Shown here piece by piece: positions 36,301-47,800 of a stretch of 64,000 bases of DNA (the first letter of the stretch is position 1; every line of letters begins with the position of its first letter). The notes under the pieces were generated by a model, which made no database searches, was not told the origin of the DNA, and saw nothing but the letters and a program-made list of their open reading frames with translations. The position numbers and the translations under genes are program-made. The DNA is from Yamagishiella unicocca (lineage: Eukaryota > Chlorophyta > Chlorophyceae > Chlamydomonadales > Volvocaceae). The DNA lies in NCBI GenBank assembly GCA_003116995.1, contig BDSL01000052.1:186001-250000 (forward strand). Direction: 5' to 3'.

Positions 36301-39300
36301 GCGCACTGGGGCATAGACATCATGAAGGTGGGGTGGCGGGAAGACCGGTTGAAGGGGGGGAAGCACAGGCTGCTGCGTGGTTTCGGGGCTTGGGGACGAT
36401 GCGATGCGTGTGTGTATGGGGGGGGGGGCCACTTGCGGGCAACTCGGGGTTTCTTGTTTGTCACCTAGCACAGTGCCTTGTTGTACCTTCACCCTTGACA
36501 GTCCCTCCCGTGCTACAGGCCTTCCACTCCAGTCTCCCCCCGCCCAAAATTCCCAACCCCTCCCAACCCCAGATGGAGAAGACCGAGAAGACCATGTCGG
36601 AGCTGCAGGCCGACCTCAACACCTCGTACGAGTTCAGCCGCATCACGGAGGCGGGCGCGGAGCTGCAGCCGCTGGCGGGGCCCCGACACACGGGCCTTAT
36701 CAACCTCGGCAACAGCTGCTACATGAACAGCGTGCTGCAGGTGGGCCGGCGGGGAACCGGGAGGGGGGGGTAGCATGGGGAGACCCGTGGGTCGGCGCTG
36801 AAACGGAGAGCCGACTAGGAAACGTGAGGGGAGGGCGATGCTGGGCTGTAGTGGGTGGACCGGGTTGGGGCGGGTGGACACAGACGGGGGCGGCAGTAGG
36901 GCGAAACGCGTCAGGCGGTTGGGGCCCGTGTATAGGGCCCCTCGAATCCCAGCTTCCAACCCCGACCGCAGTCCTGTGGGAGGAAAACAGGAAAACACGT
37001 GTTTTGGTTTGCAACTCCCCCCCCTCGCCTCCCTCCTCGCCTGCACACACGAGTTTCCTTTCAACCTCCTCCTCGCCTGTGTCGTGTGTGGTGCGTCGTG
37101 CCCCCAAGGTGCTGTTCTCGCTGCCCGAGGTGGCGGCTCGCTACGTGGAGGGGGGCCCCCGCCTCATCTCCTCCGCACCCGCCGACCCCGCCTCCGACCT
37201 GCCCACCCAAATGGCCAAGGTGGGGGTGGCGCTGGTGCTGGGGCGCACGGGCCACCTGAAGCAGCAGGAGGCGCAGGGGGCCGAGGGGGCCGACGCCGGC
37301 GCAGCAGCGATGGAGGTCGACGGCGGAGGTAAGGGCGGGACGGTAGATCGGCTGGGAGGCCAATTCCGAAGGGCTGGCGGGAGTGGCGTTGCCTGCATCC
37401 CCTAACCCCGCTCAGCTCCATGCACCTAGTCGGCCGCCCCTCAGCCCACCTCACCACTGCCTGAAAACCCACCAACCGTTCCCGACCCACGGGCCTCCCC
37501 CGCTGAACCCTTGCGGCGTCTCGTCCTCGGAAACCGAATCGTACGGCAGCCGAGCTCGTCCCGCTGCCCGAGGACGAGCGGTGGCACTCGGTGCGCCCGC
37601 AGTCGTTCAAGTTCGCTGCGGGGCGGGGCCACTCGGAGTTCTCTTCGGGCCGACAGCAAGACGCGGCGGAGTACTTCACACACCTCGTGGAGCTGGTGGG
37701 TGGTGGCGGGCTGGGGGAAGGGGGGGAGGAAAACCCTGGGGGAAAAGGGGGGGAGGAAAACCCTGGGGGAAAGGGGGGAGTGGAGACATCTACCCGGTGG
37801 GGTAGACGAGGAAGACCCGGTGAGGGGGTGTGGGGGGGAAGGAGCGGAGTCTGTGGGGGGCCTGGGAGGGTGTATTGGGAGCTGTACGGGCGGGGAGCTG
37901 TGTTGCTCGGATGGGAGAGCCAGGGGACGGGCCGGTGCGCTGGAGTGCGGGTGGGGAATGAATGGCGGGCTTGCGGCAGCCCATACGAGCACCGGCACCC
38001 GCGCTGACCCACCAGGAGCCGCTCGGTCTTACCCTCCAGGGGCCGCGAACCGAGCAGCGCCTGGTCTGTACCCGCCTACCCGCCCCGCCCCTCTCTGCCC
38101 GCCCTTACCACCAGCACCGCCACCTCCTGCTCTTCCCGACGCAGATCTCCCGGGCCGAGCACTCCCAGTCGGAGCGTCTGGGCGTCAGCGCCGCGGCGGC
38201 CCCCGCCCCGACCGCCGCCGCCGGCTCCCCTCCGCCCCCTCTTCCGCTGCCCACCTACTTCCGTCTGACGCTAGAGGACCGGCTGCAGTGCAGCGAGAGC
38301 GGCGCTGTGAGCTACCGCAGCACCCCCACATCGCTGCTCATGCTGCAGGTAGCGGAGGGGGGTCAGAGGAGGCCCGTGGGTCGATCGGCACGTGGGGAGA
38401 AGGGACGTAAGGGGGGGGCCTGGCGGGTAGAGGCCAGGGGTGCTTGGTGCCCCGTGTGGGCGTCTCGTCGATCACCATTCCCCCCACCTTCGCGTGCCGC
38501 TGATGTCCGGAATGCCCCTGATGTCCTGTATCTGTCATTCGGGCCAGGGCTGTCCAGCTTGCTTGCAAAGTGCCAGCCATAGGGTCTGGACGGGCGGCGC
38601 TGCATATATACATTGGCCTGGACGGGCGGCGCTGCTCTAGTCGCCACTTGCCTTACGCATAGATCACCCGTACCTCTTCTCCTTGCCGCGCCGCTCCGCT
38701 GGACCATCACCTTCACCGCCCTCCGTTTGTCGGCCGTGGATTCGCGGATTCTCTTATCAAACCCGCCTCCCTCTCCCCTCTCCTCACCCCCCCCCCGGCC
38801 CCCTCCTGTCCCCAGGTTCCTCTAGAGGCGGCAGTCAACTCGGAGGCTGTGGCTGACTACCGGGACCGCCAGGCCAAGCGGCAGCGCCTCAAGGAGCAGC
38901 AAGCGCAGGTGGGACCCGGACAGACAGACTGGGCGCGCGGGGAGGTTGCAATTAAAGAACCGGTAACGCGACTGGGGAAATGTAGTTGGTGCATAGCCGC
39001 GGGGGGGGGCAGGAGGCGGCTGGGCTGTCTTGACACCAGGAGCGAAGAGACTGCAGGAAGCGGGCGGTGAGGCGTGGTGCGCATCGGCGGACTACAAAGA
39101 CGCCTTCACACATCCTCCCAGGCGGTTGCTTCGCTGCCGCCTCCAGCCCTGCCTCCAAACCGCGCAGGCCCCTATCCCGCCACCCCCCCGCGGATCCTCT
39201 AATCAAACCCCCCGCCTGCTGCCGCTGCTCTGGCCGTCTTGCCGCTGCTCTGGCCGCTGCAGGCCTACATCGGCGCCGGGCCCGAAGGCGGGGAGGCGGG

Positions 39301-42247
39301 TGGCGCCGCCAGCGTTGACGCCGGGGCGGCGGTGTCCGGCGGCGGCGCCTCCAGTGGCCAGGTGTCCGGCCCCGGTAGCGGTACCCTGGTGGTGGTGGCG
39401 GACGCGCAGGAGGAGGCGGTGCTGCCCCGGGTGCCCTTCGACGCGTGCCTGCAGCGCTTCAGCGGCACGGAGGTGGGTGGCGTGGAGGCGCGTGCGGGCG
39501 GGGGCGGAGCGGATGCACGCCGGCACCTGTGCACCGCAGCGACGACCGCAACCAACCCAACGTGCCAATCCCAACCGCCGATCCCAACCGCCGATCCCAA
39601 CCGCCGATCCCAACCGCCGCAGGTTGTGGACGACTACCGCAGTGCCGCGCTGGGCGGCCGCCGCACCTCCGCCACCAAGCGCACCCGCTTCTCCACCTTC
39701 CCTCCCTACCTGCTGGTGCAGATCAACAGGCGCGTGCGTGTGCGTGTGTTGTGTGTGGAGGGGGGGCAGCAAAGTCCCAATGCGCGTCGTTAGTCCACCC
39801 GCCAACAGCCGCTTCGTACGGTGTACACACACCCTTTTCCGCCTGCTGTTGTCGCCTTCTGCCCTCGCCTCCGCCGCCTGCGTCGAACAGCCCACACGTC
39901 TGCCCTTCCCCTCCGCCGCCGACGTCGTACACACCCGCGTAATGCCCGCGCGCCTGCCCCTCCGAGCAGGTACTTCCAGGACACCGACTGGACCTTGAAG
40001 AAGATGGAGGTGCTGGTGGAGGTGCCGGACCACCTGGACTTGGAGCCGCTGAGGGCGGCCGGGCCGCAGCCGGGCGAGCAGCTGCAGCCGGCGGAGGAGG
40101 AGGCGGGGCAAGCTGAGGGAGGCGCCGGGGGGGAGCAGCAGGCCCCGGGGGCCGCAGCAGCGGCGGTGGTGGTTCCGAACGAGGCGCTGGTTTCGGCGCT
40201 GGTGGACATGGGTTTCGAAGCCAACGCCTGCCGGCGGGCGGCGGTGGCGGTGTCAAACACGGGCGCTGAGGCGGCTATGGAGTGGCTGCTGGGGCACCTG
40301 GAGGACCCTGGGCTCAACGACCCGCTGCCAGGTGGGGCCGGAGGATGCGCGGTGTAGGAGGGGAAACATCGGTTGCGTCCGGAAACCCTGCACCAAAGCA
40401 ACCGCAACCTGATGTGTTAAGAGGGCGTTACATGGTTGGTGTTGGACGGGGAGATTGGCTGGCGAGCTCAAACATACCTCAGGGCAGCCGCGAGCATTGT
40501 GGTGCCGGACTGGAGGGTGAGGGTGTGTCGCGCGCTGGCAAAACAAAGCGTGTTGCTTGCCTGCGGCCCCCGGGGCGTCCGTCCATCCTTCCCGCCTCGC
40601 GCCCTGCGGCCCCCGCAGAACCCGCGTCGGCGGGAGGCGCCGCTGCGGCCGGCGGTGGCACCGCTGCCGCCGCTGACCCGGAGAAGGTGTCGCAGCTGAC
40701 GGCGATGGGCTTTACGGAGATACACGCGGCGGCGGCATTGCAGGTCGGTACTTGGTGTGTGTGTGTGTGTGTGAAGGCGGGGGGACGCCGGGGGGAAGGG
40801 TTGCAATGAAAACCCGTGTACGAAGGAAACGGGGGGAAGTGGGTGGGTCACGAAGGTCTCGAGGACAGCGAGGATGGCTGCAAGCCCAGGTCCGCACGGG
40901 TGTTGACCCAGGTGGGGGAGGAGCTCTTTACCTTAAACCCTAAGAAGTGGAACGTTGCAAGGCCATTAGGCCTAGTGAAGTAGTGATGCGCATTGCGAAG
41001 TGCCTTTTTGTTCTATTGCGGGTGCCGGGTGCACGCGGCGAGCGGCCTCGGGGCATGAAGGGACACGAAGGGCGTGTGTGCGTGCCGCCGCCATGGGCCC
41101 AGGCCTCGCGATGTGTCTTGCCGTTGCGAAGAAGCATGAGGCGCAGGGGGAGGCTGCGGACGGGCGTGATCCGGGCTGAGCCGCCCGTCCCCCCCGGGAC
41201 CCCACCTTATGCCCGTGGGCGTGCCGTGCCGTCAACAAAGATAAGACTGAGCATGCCTTGCGTTCCCAAACGAAAGCCCTTGTGTGTGCGCATGTGCGTT
41301 GTCCGCTCAGGCCTGCAGCGGATCCCTGGAGCGAGCTGCCGACTGGCTCTTCAACCACATGGATGACCTGGACACGGCGGTGGCCAAGGTAGGGTAGGGT
41401 ACGACACGATGCCGTACGCATGCACGGGGCTTTGCCAGGGTGGGCGATGTGGGGAAGGGAAGGACGACGAGCGCGAAGACGGCTGAGGGGCGCGGTAGGG
41501 TCTGTCTACGCGGGCGCTGGTGGTGGTGAGCGAAGGGGGCCGTTGGCTGCATCGGTGGTGCCGCATGACGGCACAGCAAGGCCGGCAAGGGCCCGCCTCG
41601 CCTCTGCGGCCCGCTTGATCATCAAGTTGATCTCCAACCCCAGCTGCACATGGACGTGAGTGTACGGCGTGAAGGCCCCCGGATTGTGATGAGCTGGCTG
41701 GGGCGACGGCGATGGGGTTCCGAATGCAGCCGAGCGACCCCTGGGTCCGTCCGTCCGCAGGTCCTCTCGGAGGCCTCAGCTGGAGGGGGCGCCGGCGCCG
41801 CCGCGGCGGCACCGGCGGCTGGCGCCGGCGCCGGCGCGGCGGCACCGGGGGTTACGTCTTCGGTGCTTGACGGCCCTGGTCGCTACGAGCTCGTGGGCTT
41901 CATATCCCACATGGGCTCCAACCTGGCGTGTGGGCACTACGTGTCGCACATCAAGAAGGACGGCAGGTGGGATTGAAAAGAGGGGCGGGCGGGGGGCCGA
42001 GGGCAGGACGGCGGGGCGTGAGGGGTGCTGGGGGTGCCGCACGGGGGGCGGGGTTGGAATTGTTGTGAACGGAGAGGGGGGCGGAATGTAAGGGGTAGGC
42101 TCGCGGATGCTGTCGCGCGATGTTCCTGATGGCGTATGTCGCCGTGTGTGCAGGTGGGCCATCTTCAACGACGAGAAGGTGGCGGTTTCGGAGCACCCGC
42201 CGCGCGACCTGGGCTACCTGTACCTCTACAAGCGCGCCGGGCAGTAG
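33328..42247 (+). CDS. UBP14: ubiquitin carboxyl-terminal hydrolase, USP5/isopeptidase T (UBP14) type
   Basis: Nineteen exons, phase-consistent: 33328-33522, 33864-33941, 34703-34888, 35410-35537, 35658-35751, 36127-36327, 36573-36740, 37109-37328, 37550-37695, 38145-38348, 38816-38908, 39263-39472, 39623-39729, 39970-40331, 40619-40743, 41311-41388, 41644-41655, 41761-41966, 42154-42247 (968 aa). Order: N-terminal region with [23 protein letters not shown]-type zinc-finger fold (about 196-280), Cys box [15 protein letters not shown] (catalytic Cys343), [16 protein letters not shown], two UBA domains (about 752-790 and 826-863: [31 protein letters not shown]), and His box [14 protein letters not shown] (His928). 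USP5/UBP14 enzymes disassemble free ubiquitin chains to recycle monomer. The zinc finger has lost three of four zinc ligands (see findings). One intron is GC-AG and one exon is only 12 nt. Confidence 0.96.
33939..34032. repeat. about 22-bp tandem repeat at the start of UBP14 intron 2
   Basis: Four to five imperfect copies of aggagggtgggtggcaacc-like units begin at the splice donor (33942). Each contains a GTGGGTGG string resembling the real donor. Confidence 0.75.
37718..37785. repeat. about 25-bp G-rich tandem repeat in a UBP14 intron
   Basis: Two to three copies of ggggaggaaaaccctggggg lie in intron 37696-38144, soon after the donor. Confidence 0.7.
39571..39622. repeat. 13-bp tandem repeat ending at a UBP14 3' splice site
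   Basis: Four copies of atcccaaccgccg run straight into the acceptor AG at 39621-39622, forming the end of the intron. The last copies may supply the pyrimidine tract. Confidence 0.8.
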
Positions 42248-42519
42248 CCTTGCCAGGAGGTCAACTGGCGGCCGTCGCTGGTGCGGCAGCTGCTACGGCG
42301 GCAGCGGGGTCAAGGACACATCAGGATTAGAGGACAAAACTTGCGGCCCAGTATAGCGGCCCAGCATAGCGGCCGCGGCGGGGGAGATGGAGCTGTGGTG
42401 CGGCGCTGGACTGAATGACACTGGATAGCGCATCGAGTGCTGTGGCGGCCATCAATGCACCACAAGGCTTGGTTGGGGCGTGTTTGCCAGCTCCGGGGCA
42501 GTTATGTTACCCCTCGTTT

Positions 42520-42524
42520 TGTAA
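42520..42524 (+). terminator. TGTAA poly(A) signal for UBP14
   Basis: TGTAA 273 nt after the TAG stop of the ubiquitin hydrolase, the expected position for a volvocine 3' end. Confidence 0.55.
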
Positions 42525-43070
42525 CGGCATCTAAAACAGTCTGCGATGGTCCCCTCGGCCCCTCATAAGACCCTAATCCACACAACGCTTTCCCCTCGGT
42601 CCCCAACGACAGTTTGGCTGTACGGCAGAAAGCCGACGACGGGGTAAACGACTACTAAGTAAACTTTTGATTTACCGGTAATAACGACAGATAACGTGTC
42701 TGTTAGGAATCCCCTTGGAACCTCAAAAAAGATAGGATGCTCCCAGCATGAAGGGTGCCAAGCTGTGCATGTTCTGTGGGCTCAGCTAGCACTTGCACTT
42801 GTTTCATCGGCTCCAGACCAAAAAGGTAGAACCACCGGGCACATCGCCGGACACTGAAGGAGACGAAGCCTCAGTTCTTCCTTCATAGGTGCTGGGACCT
42901 CCTCCACCGCATCAGATTCAGACCGTCAGTCAGGCCATTCGGCTCAGGCAGCTCAGTTCTTTCCGTTCAGTTCATATTGCAGTATCGAGCAGTCCAACAT
43001 GCGATGCGTACACTGATTTCATTTAGGCTCATGTACATGAGCAACGAATGAGCCCAAGCTTTTCTCTTGT

Positions 43071-43572
43071 GGTGAAGCGAAGCAATCGCAGGACCCACGG
43101 AACGACCGGCTGCATGGGCATTCGGAAACGATGACGGTAATGACCATGGCTAAGAAGTGCAGGGGATCACGGCTGTCTGAGGGCTCAGGCGCTGGGGCTG
43201 TTGCGCCAAAGCCCATAATCATTTCACGATTTCAATATTTTCGACTCAGTAATTGAGCTAGGCCGCCAGCGAACGACCCTCGGGAGTCAAAACACACTGG
43301 ACAAGTGACCCATGGGGCGGCGATTTCGGTGAAGCGAAGCAATCGTAGGACCTACGGAACGACCGGCTGCATGGGCATTCGGAAACGATGACGGTAATGA
43401 CCATGGCTAAGTGCAGGGGATCACGGCTGTCTGAGGGCTCAGGCGCTGGGGCTGTTGCGCCAAAGCTTCACGATTTCAATATTTTCGACTCAGTACTTGA
43501 GCTAGGCCGCCAGCGAACGACCCTCGGGAGTCAAAACACACTGGACAAGTGACCCATGGGGCGGCGATTTCG
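43071..43572. repeat. 257-bp direct tandem duplication
   Basis: Copy 1 is 43071-43327 and copy 2 is 43328-43572. They are almost identical: two short deletions in copy 2 (3 nt and about 9 nt) and a few substitutions. The copies are adjacent with no spacer. Neither has an ORF worth calling. Confidence 0.95.
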
Positions 43573-44849
43573 ACGACGACCACCCTGTCAGACGTCGTCA
43601 TCTGTCTGGATCACAGGAGGCCTTTGCGACCTGTGCCTGATGGACTGATGACCGATGGGGAGCTAGGGCACATCATCGCGTAGCAGTACGGCAGACTGCG
43701 AGCGAAACGTTAGCTGCTGCCGTCCTGCTTCGCTGCTAAGCGCCAGATCGACAAAAACTCAGGTGTCCCGGTGGCTTCTATCTGTACGTAGGCAAAGGTA
43801 GCGAGCGAGACAGCCTGCGGCGTGCAATGCCGCGTGTAATGCGGCATGCATTGCGCGGCTATGCAGTGTGGTTGCCCACAATGGTTTATGGTTCGTCATA
43901 TTTCTGCAACACCATTAGGTAATATTTGTGATGATGTGATTTGTGATGATAGACTTCTATTGCAAGGCTTGCCAAACATGGTTTCGGGGCCCTTTCCTGA
44001 CTCTCGCAACGTATCTCTAGAGCGTTACAATGAAAACAAACATATGATATATCGCTTCACATAGCACATTCAATTTAGGTTTGTGGGCAGTGACCTGCAA
44101 AATTGGCCGCGACGGCCACACAACCGAACAAGGCTGGCTGCCCCACTTCACTTCTTCCCGACGCTCAACCGGGCGTCGCTCATCGTGCAAGGATCATCGC
44201 GCTCTCTAAGGACGAGCGCTTCGGGCATTCGGGTCAGTTGACCGCACCCGAACGGCGCGCTTGCAAGCGTGCGCCCTGAAGCAACGCGGCCACAACAGTC
44301 CATCGCGACGTGATAATAATTAGCGGGCTCGCTGGTTGTGACTGTGTTGCTGCTTTCCGCTCTTCGGGTTTCTTGTGGCAGCTACGGCGGGGCGTCGACG
44401 TCCACACAAGGATTTGTAACCAGCTGACCGACCAGGCACTCAGATTCGTGCAGTTACGGCACACTTCATCTTCTGCCGTCTTTTGCACGTTTCAGCGCAT
44501 AACCGTCCGGCGCCTATTCCGGCAGTAGCTCCGGCGGGTCTGCTCGCCGGCTTAGCCACGCAACATTTTTTGTGCGCGCGCGCAACTGCAACATACCGTT
44601 CCGCTCGAGAGCCACCGTTCCTCTACACATGCTCCTCCGTCAGCGCATCACGCACCCGATCCCTCGCTGCCCCCGCAGCACAGCCGTTTGCATCCGCCCC
44701 CATAAATCCGCCCCCTCCCCCCTCCCCCACAGCTTCCAGGCCGTCCCACCAGCCCGCTGGTCTCCCCTCTCGCCAGCGCCGGCTGCACACCCGCCCCGCG
44801 CTCGCCCCCCCTCACTTCCCGCGGCCGTCGTGCTCTGTGCGTTCGCGCC

Positions 44850-47800
44850 ATGGCGACCGCCGGCGGCGGCAAGCGAGTGGTGCTGTGGTTTCGGAACGAC
44901 CTGCGGCTGCACGATAACTACATCCTGCACGACGCGGCCCAACGGGTCAAGCGGGGTGAGGCCAGCGAGGTACGGCACGTGTGTGGGTGCAGGGGGGGGG
45001 GAAGAGGCCAGGGGCGAGGGGTTACCTTGTCGGGGAAACCATCAGCGCCTGCAGATGCACCATAAGTGCACGGAGGATGCCAGGCGCATGTGGCATAGAG
45101 GGAGCTGCCGGGAGCTAGGCGCCGTGTTAAGGAGGTAGACGTCCGCTCCGAGACCGTGTAAACCGCCGTACAAGGCCACCCGGTGCTCGCCTGCAGGGTG
45201 GCGTGCTCGGGTCGTGCCGTGTCGTGTCTCTGCCCCCCTCTCCCGCTAACCCGGCCGATGCTGCCCCCTCCCCGCCCAAACCCGCCACTCGCCACCTGGG
45301 GGCCGCCTTCTCCCCGCCCATCCCGACCACTGCCGTACCTCCCGCCCACCACCCGAAGGTGCTGCCGGTGTACTGCTTCGACCCCCGAGTGTACGGCACC
45401 ACTCCGTGGGGTCACCTCAAAACCGGGGCGCACCGGGCGGCGTTCCAGCTGGAGTGTGTGGCGGACCTCAAGGTGCGAGGCGGGTGGGGCCGGAGCGAGG
45501 CATGGCGGCGGTAACTAGGTAGTGATGGATTGGGCGGGAGAGCCGCCGATGGGCTACCTACCCGCCCGCCTTCCTGCCCGCTTGCCTGGTCCTCCAATCC
45601 ATCGCATACGGTGCGCCAGCTACACTTCCCATTTCGTGTAACCGCATTTTTACGCTCCCCCCCCCGGTGCCGTCCTAAACGGTTTTCCCTTCGTCCACGG
45701 ATTTTCCGTGCAACCCCCCCCCCCCGTGCCGTCCTCTCTGCGTCGCTGCGGTGCAGTCGCGGCTGCGGGAGGTGGGCAGTGACTTGCTGGTCGCGGTGGG
45801 GAAGCCGGAGGAGGTGCTGCCAGGTGCGTACAGGAAGGCGACCTGGGGGAGATTTTGTGGGGACGGTGGGCGGAATGGTTCAGGGCGTGGGATGGCGGCA
45901 CCCGGTACCTCGTTGCCAGAGCGGCTGCTGTCCTAGAACGCCGCTGATTGAAGACCCACCATCATCCTCCCGACAACAACGCGGTCCAAGTGCGCTGCCT
46001 GGTCGGATGACCTTGCCAGGTTTTTGTAAGCGCTGAGCCGCCCACGATTCTCATATCTCTTTCGCCTTTTACTAAAGAGATCAGCGAGTGCGGCTCACGA
46101 CGGCGCATACATCAATCTTTGCAAGGCTTTTGCCTTCCTCTAATTAATCAATGTATGTTGAGTTATAAATGTGGTGCATATGTATAACGCTAATATTTAA
46201 CCACGAATGGTCTTCGATGGTCCCGTCCGTCCTTTCCTCCGCCAAATCAAACTAAAATATGTCACCTTGAGTAAAATCAGCTACTTTTGCCTGGCCGCTG
46301 GCTCCGTCTCCACGCGCCAGACCAGTCCTCTGCCCGCAGATCTCTACCCAGTCGTCCTTGTTTTCTTCCTCCTGTGGTGGTGCACGGTTTCCTCGCCCCT
46401 CCCCGCCCCCCGCCTCCAGGCCTGCTGGCCGGCTGCACTGCCCCCGTGGTGCTGACTGCGGAGGAGGTGACGAGCGAGGAGACCAAGACCGATGTGGCAG
46501 TGGCCCGGGCCCTCAAGCCCGCTGGCGGCAAGTTGTTGCGCTTCTGGGGGCACACCATGTACCACATCGACGACCTCACGCAGCCGCCGGAGGGGGCACC
46601 GGCGGGCGGCCGAGGCATCTTCTCGGCGGGTGGGTGTGGGGTGCTGGGCTGCTGGTCGGGGTTGGATTGTTGGACGAGGGCTTCGGAGGGGGACCGGTAT
46701 GGGTTTTTTTTAGTGGTTGGGTAGTTGGGTTAGTTTCGGTTAGGGACATGGTGGTGGATTTCCCGGGCTGAATCAGCCTCCCAGATCACAGATTCCGCTC
46801 CCTCGTGGCGGCCTGCAGGCATGAAGGACCTGCCTGACGGGTTCACGTCCTTCCGTGAAAAGGTGGAGAAGCGCTGCCCCGTCCGGAAGGACCTGCCGCC
46901 GCCGCAGCGGGGAGACCTGCCGCTGCCGGCGGCGGCGGCGCTGCCCGCCGCAACACAGGCCGCGCTGGCGGCGCCGCTGCCTACCTTCGAGCAGCTGCCG
47001 TTTCCGCCGGAGGCCAGGCCTGCGCCACCCGCCAAGCACCCCAATGCAGTGCTAGACTTCAAGTGAGTGAGCCGGTGGCATGTGTTTGGTGGGGGTCGGG
47101 TGTGGGGCCCTTGCCGCACCGCCGGCACACCCACGTGGCACCGACCTCCCTGCAGCCGCATGCCCGAAACACACCCGTGCGCCTGGCCCCCGCCCTCCCT
47201 CTCTCTTCAACTCACTGAATTTTAGCGCCCCTTGGCCTGCACTGCCCGATCACACTGCGCGCCTCTCCACCGCACCTGAACACACCCACCTCACCCCAAC
47301 CCAACTTCCCCCCCGCTGCTTTGCCGTCGCTTGCGGGCACCAGGGGCGGTGAGTCCGTCGCTCTAGCGCGCCTGAAGTACTACCTGTGGGACAGCGACCT
47401 CATCGCCACCTACTTCGACACCCGCAACGGCATGCTGGGCGGCAACTACTCCACCAAGTTTGCACCGTGGCTGGCGGCGGGCTGCATAAGCCCCAGGAAG
47501 ATCTACCGTGAGCGCCAAAGGGGGCGGCGAGATGGAGGATGAGGAAGAGGGCGTGGCGGGGAGTGGGTGTGAAGAGGGGCAATGGGGGAAGGGAGGAAGG
47601 AGGGGCATTGGGGAAGGGGAGCGCCGTGAACGGTCGCGGGTGTCGGCCCCCGAGCCCCGATCATAACCGAGTGTGTAACGGTCACAACCGCCGCTGCAGA
47701 CGAGATCCGCAAGTACGAGGCGCAGCGCGAGTCCAACAAGTCCACCTACTGGGTCATCTTCGAGCTCATCTGGCGCGACTTCTTCAGGTACGGCAATGGA

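Larger units (their letters stand above)
42248..44849. other. intergenic region with lower GC, UBP14 3' UTR and CRY-DASH promoter
   Basis: No coding exon is supported. Base composition is clearly more AT-rich than in the flanking genes, especially about 42550-44100. It contains the 257-bp duplication listed separately. A short direct repeat (tttgtgatgat, twice) is at about 43925-43950. The last 300 bp before 44850 are C-rich and are probably the CRY-DASH 5' UTR. Confidence 0.5.
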
